Assembly: GCA_030248295.1 (NCBI GenBank) | Contig: JASANH010000583.1 | Location: 124,001 to 188,000, forward strand | DNA length: 64,000 bases | Direction of reading: 5' to 3' | Source: Mesodorylaimus sp. YZB2_4 | Lineage: Eukaryota > Nematoda > Enoplea > Dorylaimida > Dorylaimidae | Shown: positions 1 through 11,050 of the stretch, piece by piece | Layout of the letters: the number at the start of each line of letters is the position of its first letter | Position numbering within the stretch: the first letter of the stretch is position 1 | The notes under the pieces: generated by a model | Databases searched by the model: none | Told to the model about the DNA's origin: nothing | What the model saw: only the letters and a program-made list of their open reading frames with translations | Made by a program: the position numbers and the translations under genes

Positions 1-1062
1 TACTCCGTATGTTCTTGATGCCGTTGCTGGTACAGAATTCCTTGAATTCCGCTGATACAGAATTCGGTTCATTATCTGAAATAATGGTGCATGGTGAACC
101 AAATTGTGCGGAGACAGCCCGCAGTAACCGGAGTGCTGCGGATGTCGATGTAGCCAAGGTTGGTTTGATTTCAAGCCATTTGGTGTAGGTATCCTCAATA
201 ACTAGCCATGATTTCCCTTCAAACGGTCCGGCGTAGTCAATGTGCACTCGCGACCATGGTTCGGGTGGCACAGCCCATGAATATAATAGTACTTCCGGCT
301 GTTTCGGTCGAGTTTCCTGACAGCCGTTGCAGCTTTTCACAAACTGTTCGATGTTCTCGTCAATGTGCGGCCACCACTTATGCAATCTTGCAATTGACTT
401 TATCGCTGCTTCTCCTGGATATCACTCGGGCAAGGCCTCCAGGATTTCCCTGCGCAGTTCTGTTGGAATTACGATCCTTCCTTGCCATAGAAGAATCTTC
501 TCCTCATACGACAGTACTTGCCTCTTGTCGAAAAACACCTCATGTCATGTCATGTCATGCATTATTCATACATAAACGCATAAGCGCACTTGGAAATGTA
601 TGAAACACAGAGAAAAAAGAGCTACTAATTGAACCTGCAGCTCGGATGGTATTTGCTTCTTGTCGCCCGGCCAGCCCCGCTCGTGATATGCGATGATCCG
701 GGTCCATGTTGGATCTCGAATCGTTTGTTGTTGCAATACGAACCGCGTGACAAGCAATACCTCCAACTTGAGGTTCAGTGGGTGGTAAACCTGTCCCAGT
801 TGCTCCGTCGCTGAACTTGATGTGTTCTTGCTAGGAAGGCGCGATAATGCGTCTGCTGGCGCATTGCTGCTCCCACTAAAATACTCTTTGTCGCAGTCGT
901 ATGTGCTAAGGGTAAGCGCCCATTGTACCAAGCGATTGTTTAGCAATTTTGGAATCTCGCGCTGCGCCGCAAAAATTTTTTTTAACGGTTTGTGGTTCGC
1001 TCTCAATGTAAAGTGTCTGCCGTACAGGTACTGATGGTCTTTTGTCACACCGAAAATAAGTC
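1..1062 (-). pseudogene. Gypsy element 1, RNase H and integrase part (split by BEL insertion)
   Basis: This is the downstream part of a Ty3/Gypsy pol gene read on the minus strand. From about 1048 to 570 it reads as the C-terminal half of RNase H, with a TLRANHKPLKKIF block (variant of the usual TDHKPL) and a YF-G-SSNAPADALSRLP block, the standard end of Gypsy RNase H. Below 540 the same strand gives an integrase HHCC end (CNGC) and core: a first catalytic Asp in VHIDYAGPF and a second in IISDNEPNSV. The third catalytic residue lies outside the window. A TGA interrupts the zinc-finger region near 432, and a CATGT tandem at 544-560 marks a local insertion, so the copy is dead. The other half of the same gene is at 9039-11050; the BEL element between them interrupts RNase H. 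The domain style resembles Mag-lineage (K02A2.6-like) elements of nematodes; that assignment is from memory. Confidence 0.85.
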
Positions 1063-1067
1063 CTAGT

Positions 1068-1218
1068 TGTCGCGCATGTAGCCCGCGCGAGATTTTTCTA
1101 GTTTATAGCGACCAGAGGCGAATCAGCGCCGCCCCCTATTTAACTGTGTGTTCGTGTATATTATGGGTCAGTAGTAGTAACAGCAAGGATAGTGGAAAGG
1201 TGCACGTTGGATAAGACA
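1068..1218 (+). repeat. 5' LTR of BEL element
   Basis: The 151-bp repeat is preceded by target-duplication copy CTAGT (1063-1067). It differs from the 3' LTR at two sites: gagattt versus gagaatt, and gtaacag versus gtaagag. It starts TG and ends CA as expected for integrase substrates. An LTR this short is small even for BEL/Pao elements. Confidence 0.93.
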
Positions 1219-1234
1219 TGGTAGCAGAACGTGC
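1219..1234 (+). promoter_or_regulatory. putative tRNA primer-binding site
   Basis: Immediately after the 5' LTR the sequence begins TGGTAGCAGAACG. TGG is the complement of a tRNA CCA end, which is where minus-strand DNA synthesis is primed in LTR retrotransposons. I did not match it to a specific tRNA. Confidence 0.55.
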
Positions 1235-1237
1235 ATA

Positions 1238-3271
1238 ATGACTACCGTTCTTCGTTCGTTGAGGCCTGTTCGAAAGGAGGTCCAGGCCCATTTATCTGAG
1301 AAGCCGTCTATTGTGAATGAATTACGCACTCCTGAGGACAGAGCGACCTACATCAAAGAGGTCGGCTTATTTGTGAATCTACTTCGAAGTCGCCTGAACA
1401 CATTTTTTCAACTGCATGAATCGCTGATTCGTGTGAAGTGTGAAAAGGACGCGGATCAGAAGGCAATCGATTAGGCCGCGGAGTCAGACGCCAGCCTCTC
1501 ACGCGAGGTTGATGGGTGTATTGAACATTATGCGGCTCATCACCAGCATTTGAAGGACCAAATGGACCGAGAATGGGACCTGGATCGACCACAAAGAGCA
1601 CTCACCAACGGACAGTCGGCTGCGCAAGAGCACAAAGCGTGCCAAGTGAAATTACCAAAAATCGAACTGACCAAATTTGGCGGGAACGTCACACTATGGA
1701 AAGAGTTCTGGGACTCATTTGAAACGGCTGTCCACAACCAGGCCTCTGTCACCGCGGTTGACAAGTTTAACTACCTGCGCTCCTTTTTAGTGGGGGAGGC
1801 AAAATTGGCCATCAGCGGATTGGCATTGTCAAACGAAAATTACGATGCGGCAGTTGCGATCTTGAAAGAACGTTTTGGGAACGATCAACTGGTGATTCAT
1901 GCGCACTACGCAGCGCTGTCGAATTTGGCTCCTGCTAGCAACGACAACACGCAAAGCATACGGGCAATGGTCGATGCCCCGGAAAAAAACTTTCGCTCTT
2001 TGGAACGCCTAAAGCAAGAGGTGAACCAGAATCTGTACTTTGTTTCTGTCATTTTAGCAAAGTTACCACGAGCGTTTATTATGCGTCTCGAAGAAACACG
2101 CGGGGCCGAACAGTGGACTGTAGAAAGTCTACGCAAGTGGGTGCAACAGCTTCTCATGGCTCGTGAAGTGGCGGAACAGCATTACAGAACATCAACAACT
2201 GCACAACGGGAGCAGACGAACAAAAACGGGACGGCGAACGGGAATTCCAGACAAAATTCGCCGAAGCATGATTCAAGAAATGTCAGTTCCCACTCAACAA
2301 CGGGCTCGCTTTTCGCCGGGGTCAAAGGTTCAGCCAGCCGCGAATATTCAAACAAATGCGTATATTGCCAAGGATCGCACTGGTCGGATGAGTGCAAGAA
2401 ATTTACTACGATCGAAGCGCGCAAGAAGCAACTCAAGGGCCGTTGTTTCATCTGCACAAAAACTGGTCATCGCGTGAACGACTGCCAGTCAGCCAAAGCG
2501 TGCGCTCATTGCAAAACTGCTAAACAACATCACCGCAGTCTCTGCCCAAAACGGGTTCCCACAGAGAAGCCCAAGAATGACTCAAAGGATTCGGTGGGTA
2601 CCGTAAGTACAATGCTTCATGCTGAGCAGGAATCAGGAGCCGAAATTGCGCTTACGTGCGCGGAGGGCAAAGGTTTGCTTCAAACGGCTTGCGCTTGGGT
2701 ACACCCAGCAACCCCAAAGGGCAAGGGAGTCTACATACGCGTGGTCATGGACAGCGGCAGCCAACGGTCATACATAACAGACAGTGCTGCGAGGCAACTA
2801 GACGCGAAGCCGCAAGGGACAGAAATGCTTTTGGTGTACAGTTTTGGCGCGACGAGGCCAAAATCTATAGAAACGCGAGTTTTCAAAGTCAAATTGAGGT
2901 GTCTGGACGGCACTATGTTTGATGTAGTACCGCATACAGTGCACAAAATTGGAGAAATTCATCAGCCGTCAGTTGATATCAAGAAATTTGGTCCATGGGA
3001 CAAGTCGATGTCATTGGCTGATGTAAATGGAATGACGATGCGTGGAAACACGATTGATTTCCTCGTCGGAAACAATTATTATTCAGACTTGGTCACAGCG
3101 GAGCGAATCCAGTTGGCCAACGGTCTGTATCTGATCGGTTCCAAATTAGGCTGGCTCGTCAGTGGTCGAATCGATGATCCCACAGCTTGGGAAAACAATC
3201 CATCAATGGTGTTGATGGGAACGAGGAAGAAAAAAAAAAAAAAAAAAAAACTGCCATGGCGCAAATGCTGA
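1238..3271 (+). pseudogene. BEL gag-protease region
   Basis: The frame opens at an ATG 19 bases after the LTR and is continuous to 3271 except for a TAG at 1472. After a basic, alpha-helical N-terminus it has the BEL gag signature KLPKIELTKFGG with a WKEFWDSFE block (DUF1759 type). Next come three Cys/His knuckles between about 2350 and 2550 (CVYCQGSHWSDEC, CFICTKTGHRVNDC, CAHCKTAKQHHRSLC). Then comes a retropepsin-like domain with active-site motif VVMDSGSQRSYI (DUF1758 type). Gag builds the particle and the protease cuts the polyprotein. The reading frame is lost in a run of 21 A at 3230-3250; that run may be real or an assembly error. Confidence 0.9.
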
Positions 3272-5493
3272 CACCAACAGAGCCATATGTGGAGGCGGAT
3301 CAGCCGCTTCAAACTGAAGGTCCGCCAGCTGATTGGTGGAGCCTTGAATCGATCGGAATAAGCGATTCTCCATATGCAATTCATGCCGACGTTGCGCTCA
3401 AACAATTTAGTGATACTGTGAGGTTCGAGGACAAGCGGTATCAAGTCACGTGGCCATGGAAGGATAATGCCCATGGACTGCACACAAATTATAGCCTCGC
3501 TTTGGGCAGGCTCCGCACGTTGGTTCGGCGAGTCCAGAAGGATCCTGAACTTTAAGAAAAATACGACGAGATCATCAGGACTCAATTGAAGAAAGGCATC
3601 ATCGAGCGGGTGCCTCACGACGGGGACAATGCGTCAGTAACGAAGAAACATTATCTGCCGCATCACCCTGTCATTACGCCGGATCAGTCGACAACGAAGG
3701 TTCGCATTGTTTATGATGGGTCGGCGAAGACCACAAAGGAACAGCTCAGCATCAACGAATGCCTTTACCGAGGCCCAGTGTTTCTGGACGACGTTGGCGC
3801 GCTCCTCCTTCGGTTTCGAATGAACCCTGTTGCTCTGATCGCCGATATCGAGAAAGCGTTCCTTCAGATTGGTCTTCAACCAGCTGATCGCGATGTGACA
3901 CGATTCCTCTGGTTGAGAGACCCAAAGTGTATGACGACTGATGGCAATGTCCAAGTCTACAGATTCGCCAGAGTTCCATTTGGAATCATTTCTAGCCCAT
4001 TTCTGTTGGGGGCCACAATCATGCATCATCTCCAAAACGAGAAGAGTGCACTGGCACAAAGGTTGGCAAGGGACATATACGTGGACAACCTCATTAGTGG
4101 CGCTGCATCCGCGACAGAAGCAAGTGCATTTTATGAAGGAAGCAAAACGATTTTTCAAAAGGCCTCCATGAATCTCTGAGAATGGCTTTCGAACAGTCCA
4201 GAGGTAATGGATACCATTCCCATAGCAGACCGGATGTCAAAAACGACCACCCAGGTGCTAGGAATACGGTGGGACACAAAAAATGACCAACTTTCAGTTG
4301 CCCAAACTACGTCAAAAGGTGAGACAAGGATTGTCACGAAACAGGTTGTACTGAGGGCAGTCGCGGAGAATTTTGATCCATTAGGCCCATGGAGTCCACT
4401 GCTTCTGCCAATGAAGGCATTTCTTCAGAGTCTCTGGCTCGAGAAAAAGGACTAGGATAGTCCGTTAAACCCACAGCAAGCTGCAGCATGGCGGGACATG
4501 GCCAGGGCTCAACAATCGCTCCAATCTATTTCCGTTCCACGATATATAGGACCATTGGAGCCAGGGGAATCGCCGGTGTCCTACGAATTGCATTGCTTTA
4601 CGGACGCGTCGAAGGTTGCGTATGGTGCCTGTGTGTATCTGAAAACCATGTGGAATAAAGAAGCAGGCGTCCATTTGCTGTTGGGAAAGTCCAGAGTAGC
4701 CCCAACCAGAAAAATTACAGTACCACGATTGGAACTTCTTGCCGCGACTATCGGAGGTCGGGTGTTACAATTTGTGGAGAGATCGTTAAGGGTGCAAATC
4801 AAAGGTCGATACATGTGGATCGACTCGCAAAACGTACTGCATTGGATTCAGTCCACTAAGCCACTGAAAGTTTTTGTGGAAAACCGGGTCAAGGAACTTC
4901 GAGCACTCAAGGATGTGCAGTTTCGATATGTTTCTAGTGCACAAAATCCAGCAAACTTAGCCTCCAGAGGAGCCGCAGCCGCCGACCTACGTGACAGTCG
5001 ATTGTGGTGGCATGGTCCCGAGTGGCTGCTCGACGCAAATTCTACTTGGCCGGTTTTGTCGGGGCAGTTGTATTTCAGCTCGGAGACGTTAGCGGAAGTT
5101 GCTGCGGAAGAGAGGCCATCAGTGGTTTTTGACGCCGCCCTAAGTATCCGGGATGCAGGAGAGCCGCCCTTTGGCATCGATCCAAATAGTCACTCGAGGT
5201 GGATAAAACTGCTACGTGTGACAGCTTGGTGCCTGCGATGGCGCAAGAAGGTCTTGAGCAAACGAACGACCCAGGGCCACGTCGACCAGTCGAACAATCT
5301 GGAGATGTTGGACTCAAGAGATATCGAAGAAGCCCATACGATGTGGATGAAGTATTTGCAAAAGGTGCACTTCCAAGACGTTATGGAAGACATGAAAACT
5401 GGAAAAAGAATCAATTCCGATCTAGCCTGGAATTGTGGGTCGATGATCATGGTCTTATCCGGTGCCGAGGCAGGCTCGCCAACGCTAATCTAG
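3187..5493 (+). pseudogene. BEL reverse transcriptase and RNase H
   Basis: This is one frame interrupted by TAA 3553, TGA 4177 and TAG 4453. Reverse transcriptase motifs in order are VRIVYDGSA, ALIADIEKAFLQIGL (first catalytic Asp), VPFGIISSPFLL and YVDNLISG, the BEL form of the YxDD box. RNase H follows from about 4590: FTDASKVAYGACV, ELLAATIGGRV, WIDSQNVLHWI and NPANLASRG contain the acidic active-site residues. The TAG at 4453 falls where BEL elements usually have Trp (KD-stop-DSPL). The protein would copy element RNA into DNA in cytoplasmic particles; this copy cannot make it without readthrough or repair. Confidence 0.92.
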
Positions 5494-6706
5494 AGTACAA
5501 TACTACTATTCCAATTCTCCTGCCAAAGAAGAGTTGGATCACAAACTTGATTATCGCACATTACCATGAAAGAGTGTTTCACAGCGGTGTGGAGCACACA
5601 TTGTCCCAGCTTCGGCATAAATATTGGATACCAGCGGGACGATCGATCGTGTATCAGCAACTTCGGGCATGCAAACAATGCAAACGAGTTGAAGGGGGCC
5701 TTATGCGGCTCCAACATTGCCGTCGTTGCCTCAATCGAGGGTCACAGAGTCAATGCCATTTTCCTGGACGGGTCTAGATTATTTAGGACCACTCTACATC
5801 AAAAGAGAAGCAAATGAAGCCAGGGTGTCGATATGTCTGTTCACGTGTATGGCCACAAGAGCTGTACATTTAGAAATGGTCCAGGATCTGACAGCAGACC
5901 AATTCCTCATGTGCCTTCGAAGGTTTATTGGCCGATGGGGAACATCGTCCCACATACTATCGGACAACGCAAAACAGTTCATACTGACCAAATCAGCAAT
6001 AAGCATGATGTGGTGGAAAATGATCAGGGATGAAAGGGTGCTTTCCTATGTCAGCCAGAACGGAATCGAATGGTCCTTTATACCAGAGCGCGCGCCCTGG
6101 ATGGACGGATTTTACGAAAGGCTTGTTCAATCAGTCAAGCGTGCACTGAAAAAATCGATCCAAGCCATAAAATTGACGTACATACAGTTGGAGACGATCG
6201 TCATCGAAGTCGAATCGATGTTAAACTCTCGTCCATTGGTCCACGTTGGGTCAGATATCAAAGATGGGCGTTCGTTGACTCCAGCTCATTTTCTCAGTAT
6301 CAATCCGAAAATAGGAATGCCGGCAACACAAATTGACGAAAATATGGATCTAGAATTTTTTGACCGCATTTCGTGAAAAGAAATCTTGCTTCGGACATGG
6401 GTAAAGGGCGAACGTCAACTCCAAGCGTTCTAGGCTGTCTGGAAAAATAAGTATCTGCTCAGGCTACGAGAAAGGACACAAAATGAGTTGAAACGACAAA
6501 GGGGCGCCACAAACCAACGTCCACATGTTGGGGACGTAGTCCATGTGAAGATGGACACGCCACGAGGTACCTGGCCATTAGCCCAGATAACTGAATTGTT
6601 CACCAGCGCGGATGGAGAGATTCGCTTCGCCAATGTCAAGCTGTCATCCGGGAAGGTTCTGAAAAAGAGCCATCGTCCACTTGTATCCACTAGAATTTGT
6701 CGATGA
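5390..6706 (+). pseudogene. BEL integrase
   Basis: The frame shifts near 5390 and again at a G run near 5694. The zinc-binding N-domain is visible (HYHERVFHSGVEH, then CKQCKR). The catalytic core has the DDE triad in FSWTGLDYLGPL, ILSDNAKQF and the WMDGFYERLVQSV block. After a TGA at 6374 and a TAG at 6431, the C-terminal BEL domain (DUF5641 type) continues in the same frame, with VGDVVHVKMD and PRGTWPLAQITE. The 6431 stop replaces a Trp of the conserved F-W-x-x-W motif. Integrase inserts the DNA copy and makes the 5-bp target duplication seen at the element ends. Confidence 0.9.
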
Positions 6707-8803
6707 TGCAGACACGACGGAAAAGGTGAAAAAAGTGGAACCAGGAGGAGATGGAAGGTCCCTGGGTCACCGTCCCATGTCTGCAAGGGCAAGGGGCCAG
6801 ACCTCGCAAACCTCAGTGCGCCCTCGACGAATTGCAGCAGAAACAGCTCGAAAAAGAATACAGGTCATGGCCCAAGAAGAAGAGTCTGAAGACGACGAGA
6901 CACGGGACCACAGCCAGTCAGTACGACAAAGGACAAGTTGTGTAATCACAGGAAACAAGACTGTGACAAATCTGATCATGATCACGATGTGCATTTTGAC
7001 AATGATGCTCGCAACGTGCAACGGGGTGAAACCGCTGCTTTGTGAAAAAAGAAACGCGAAATTGGCGATACAATTGTCAGACGCTTATCCATGCACTGTC
7101 CACTACAGCAACGCTTGCGAGAAGGTTTCCTCAAGCTCAATCGTGATATACAAACGCAATATCGCCAAGTATAGCAGTCCCGCGTATAAATCCGAAAGAT
7201 TCGAGCAAAGGTCGCCGCCTGGACCAATTTTGCAAAGGCTGGGTCGTACATACAGACAAGTGACGAAGAAATCCCTGTCTCCGAAACGGAGTGTAAGGAT
7301 ATGATACACAATCGACGTTGCAGGGAGGGCCCCCTCCTGGGAGGTGACGTGGCTTTTACCGAAAATCATGTAGACCCGCCTTACACGACAGGAAATGCCT
7401 GGGATTGCAACTTTTGGAAGGTTGTATACGTAAGCAATTGTTTTCTCGAGAAAGGGAAAGTGTATCAAACCTTTCACGGCCAGATGGAGTCAAATTTAGC
7501 GAATGTAGCTGATTGCAATTACGATAAGGAGACTTGTGTGTTGCACGATCAAGCAATGCTCATGTGGACCAAGAACCAGAGTGCCGAGTGCGAATTTGTT
7601 TCGTGGAAACGAGTGAAAGGAAAACTGTGGAGCAATCAGTTTCTCAGTGACGACTTCGAAATCGCCCTGACATGGAGTCAGGCTCCAGACAAGATAAAGT
7701 TATGTGATGGGACTATGTCAACGTTGACCGACCAAGGGTTGCCAATCGTCTTCTCTCCCACCATGGAAGCCGAATACAGTCTTCCGAAGAGGAAAAAATG
7801 GGAAACCAAGGACACTGATGGACTATCAGATTTGGTTGCAATGAGACTCCAAACACTGGATGTGCGTCTGGAGGTGTTTTTTCGAGATTCTCTAAATCAA
7901 GCCTTTCAATCAGTTTGTCGGACGATCAAGGAAATGCAACAAATGGACATCTTGCTGGCACATGCAGAACCGACACTAGTGGCTTGGAGGGTCCTGAATG
8001 ACTCAAACATAATGGCCAGACTGCACGGGCAAATTATGGAAGTGTGGCCATGCACTCCAGTCGAACGATACAAGTTTCTGAGCATGACCGAACGATGCAC
8101 AGAAGGGATACCAGTCAATTACACAGTCAGCGGACAACGGGTGTCGGGATACATGGATCCAAAGTCAAGGGTCATCTTTACGAACTCCGCACCGGCCGAT
8201 TGCGATCGAGTACAAGAAACGTACATCTCAGACGACAAGGGACAAATTTTCCTATACACAGCTCACGACGGCGCCATGCGACTTCAAACAAGCCAATTCC
8301 TCAGCCGTCCAGTTCATTTGGCTCGGTTAGACCACTACGCGGACTTCAAAACAGTCGTGCACAAGCCATTGACGCTATATTCGCAAAGGGAACTGCGAGG
8401 TCAAGTAAGTTTAAATGACCTCTTCTCCGCTTTAGACAGCCACGCCAGGGTCCTGCATCAGCTCAGCCAAGCAGCTGAGGTTCCGTCAGACCCCACAGCC
8501 AAGGCTATATTGGACACAGCGTCTCGATACACGCCCTTGGGACTTTGGGATCAATTAAGTGCCCATGCACATTGGTTTTGGGTCCAATTTTGCTGTGTAA
8601 TCGTGACAGGCCAGATCCTCTTCGGGGTCATCCGCAAGGTGATCAGACGGACTGTACGACGGGATCAACAACCGAAACCCAACGTGGCGCCGCCCATCTT
8701 CATCCAGGCGCCACCATCAGGCCCAAAACCACAGACCGAACAACCAACAACATTCGCAGCCTTGGTTCACGAAATTCAGAGAAATGCGAAGGATAGTGAT
8801 TGA
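6681..8803 (+). pseudogene. BEL env-like glycoprotein gene
   Basis: A third gene follows pol. Its first part (6681-7304) begins in the pol C-terminal tail, then has a hydrophobic signal-peptide-like stretch (NLIMITMCILTMMLATC) near 6976-7025 and a Cys-bearing ectodomain. The frame changes near 7200 and continues as 7301-8803 (500 codons). The second part has many Cys residues, one strong membrane segment near residue 420 (WFWVQFCCVIVTGQILFG), a basic patch and a Pro-rich tail. This is the layout of a class I/III type viral envelope protein. BEL elements are known to have captured envelope genes from negative-strand viruses (phlebovirus-type in Cer7; chuvirus-type in others). The spacing and motifs suggest the chuvirus type to me, but that is inference. 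The frameshift makes this copy defective. Confidence 0.65.
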
Positions 8804-8882
8804 GTGACACTTATTTATTTGTCATAGAAACACGGTCACATAATTGTTTAGTGAGTGATACTATTAATTTTCGCGGCGGGAC

Positions 8883-9033
8883 TGTCGCGCATGTAGCCCG
8901 CGCGAGAATTTTCTAGTTTATAGCGACCAGAGGCGAATCAGCGCCGCCCCCTATTTAACTGTGTGTTCGTGTATATTATGGGTCAGTAGTAGTAAGAGCA
9001 AGGATAGTGGAAAGGTGCACGTTGGATAAGACA
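8883..9033 (+). repeat. 3' LTR of BEL element
   Basis: The 151-bp repeat matches the 5' LTR at 149 positions and is followed by CTAGT (9034-9038), the second copy of the target duplication. No long polypurine tract is obvious just upstream, where there is only a short GGCGGGA. Confidence 0.93.
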
Positions 9034-9038
9034 CTAGT

Positions 9039-9948
9039 GCTTCTTTGTCATTGCATGCATAGCGTTTTTCTGCCTCTTTCAATGTAGGTGATGCGTATGC
9101 AATAGGTCTATCTGTGCCGTCGGGAAATCTTTGCATCAAACCAGCCCCTAATCCCTTGTCGCTAGGATCTGTTGCGAGTATGAGCGGTTTGTGAGCGTCA
9201 TAATGAACTAGAGCATCCTGTCCCATCAAGATTTGCTTGAGCTTCTGGACGCATTGCTCGTCGTGTTTTGTCTATCTCCAGACTGTATTCTTCTCCGTCA
9301 AACGATGCAGGTTAGCACAAAGCGTTTGTAGCCGTGGAATAAACTTGGCATATTGGTTGATTGATCCCAAAAATGAGCGTAACTCGGAAACGTTGGTTGG
9401 CATCTGCAAATTGTTGATTGCCTCGATCCGTTCTGTCGTTGAATGGATCCTACCTGCATCAATCGTATGTCCGAAATAAGTGACAGAAGTTTGCAGAAAC
9501 TTGCATTTATGGGCGTGCGTTTTGACGTTTGCTGCGGATAAGCGTTCGAGTGCTGCTCGAAGGCATGCATTGTGCTCCGACACGGTTTTCCCTCCAAAAA
9601 ATATCTTCGATAAAAGGTTTAGTGGCCTCGAGTCCTTCTAAGATCGACTTTATTGTCGTTTGAAGTGAAGCCGGTGCAGAGCTTATTCCAAAAGGTAAGA
9701 GCCTACAACGGAAATAGCCGTTGTGCGTTGCAATCACCAAGTCATTCCTCGACCTTTCATCGACCTCTATTTGCAAATATGCCTCTCTCAAGTCGATTTT
9801 TGAGAAATGCTATGCACCAGTCCAGTCCGAATAGTGATGCGTCATCTTGCTTGACGACGTATACTTGCAATTGTTTGGCTTTTCCAAAAGCCTCGACTGG
9901 AATCGTTGCTTTGCCTAACGTCTCCACTGGTACCTTGGTGTAGGCCAC
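9039..9948 (-). pseudogene. Gypsy element 1, reverse transcriptase and RNase H start
   Basis: On the minus strand, 9948-9507 gives the RT palm with YLQIEVDERSRNDLVIATHNG and LLPFGISSAPASLQ. 9583-9272 gives the later RT block with YFGHTIDAGRIH and LRSFLGSINQYAKFIP. 9229-9040 begins RNase H with LILATDPSDKGLGAGL and RPIAYASPTL. Several frame changes break the gene. The YxDD box is degraded (FIEDIF near 9600). The sequence resumes at 1062 once the BEL element and one copy of its target duplication are removed. Confidence 0.88.
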
Positions 9949-10042
9949 TGGCGTGGGCCACTGGCGCGAGTCGTGGCGAACCGATTTTCTTCCTTGTTGC
10001 CTCGCTGATCACGGTTTGCGCTGCCCCAGGGTCGTACAGCAT
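9842..10042 (-). pseudogene. Gypsy element 1, aspartic protease
   Basis: This short minus-strand reading frame contains MLYDPGAAQTVISEATRKKI. It matches the retropepsin active-site region of Mag-type Gypsy elements (usually DTGAxxTVIS), here with Pro in place of Thr/Ser after the catalytic Asp. It lies between the gag knuckles and RT, as expected. Confidence 0.75.
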
Positions 10043-10090
10043 GCTGACCTTTGTACTGTTGAGCTGTGCTTGTAAAATGGCTTTGCATAT

Positions 10091-11050
10091 TTAAGAGTCG
10101 ATGGCATTGAGTGCGTTCAAGTCGTCCGATGATGCAGGCATGTCGTAAGCTCCGTCAGCTGATCCAGACTCGTCCCCTGGGTGTTGCTGCAAAAGACGAA
10201 CTTGTTTTTGTTTTCCCTGTTTACCTTGCTTGCTCCTGAAGAGGTTGGCGTTACTATTGTTGATGCAGACGCTGGCGAAATGGTTCTGTTTTCCACACGC
10301 CTCGCAGTCGTTCCCTTCCGCTGGACACAGTTCCCCTGTTCTGTGCGCCTTGTTGCCACAGTTCAGACAGTCGATGCCCGTCCGCAGTTGACGATGCGTG
10401 CATTGGCTGCTATGTGGAGGAGTAGCAGGCTTAGGGTTGACACGGCGGGTCGTTGTCTCTGTTGCTTCTGTACCCATGGATTGCAGACGGTGCTGTTGTA
10501 GTGCCGCTTCATCTAGAATCAGTGCTGATGCTTTCACTTGTGCCAGAGTGGCATCCTTATTCGGGTGCAGCCATAAAAGTTCCTTTTGCCAAGAGGGGTT
10601 GTTGATTCCGATAAAAAGCAGGTCGCGTGACCTGGTGTTCAGGTTGGCTCCAAAGTCGCAGTTTCCTGCAATGCTGCGGAGGGTGTTTAACCATACGATA
10701 CTTGTTTCATCTTCTTTGCGCCGACGTTAAGCGATTCGTACACGTTCTGCCTTGGTGCAGACCTGCTTTGCATGAAATCCTTTCAGCGCTTCCTCAATCA
10801 TGCCATAGGTCTGGTCATAAACCGCGTTCGGTCGGAAGTGATCAACCAGCATTCGGAATGCGTCTGGTCCGATATTGGTCAGTAGCAGCGTGCGTCTTGC
10901 CTCTGCTGTATCAGCTCTCATAAAGTCGAGCCGGCGCAGCTCAAGTTCAAAACGTTGAATGTAGTATCCGTAATCCTTCGCTTGTAGATCGAATTTCTCG
11001 AACTTAAACCGATGAATGCGGTCTTGACGTGTGTGCTCGGGATTGGCCAT
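10091..11050 (-). pseudogene. Gypsy element 1, gag
   Basis: Gag starts at an ATG at 11050 (MANPEHTRQDRIHRFKF) and runs in one frame to about 10730 (the LLLTNIGPDAFRMLVD block of Gypsy gag). A stop and frame change follow near 10730. From 10537 it continues with two CCHC knuckles: CLNCGNKAHRTGELC, then CEACGKQNHFASVC. It ends at a stop at 10091. The first 46 codons are duplicated in inverted orientation at 19093-19231 as part of the large inverted repeat. Confidence 0.85.

Larger units (their letters stand above)
1068..9033 (+). mobile_element. BEL/Pao LTR retrotransposon with env-like gene
   Basis: This is a complete element bounded by two 151-bp LTRs that start TGTCGCGCATG and end ATAAGACA. 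It is flanked by a perfect 5-bp target duplication CTAGT (1063-1067 and 9034-9038). The order inside is gag-protease, reverse transcriptase, RNase H, integrase, env-like, the BEL/Pao order. The LTRs differ at only two positions, which suggests a young insertion. The coding region nevertheless has stops at 1472, 3553, 4177, 4453, 6374 and 6431 and frame changes near 3230-3250, 5390, 5694, 6680 and 7200. It sits inside the RNase H gene of Gypsy element 1, in the opposite orientation. Confidence 0.95.
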
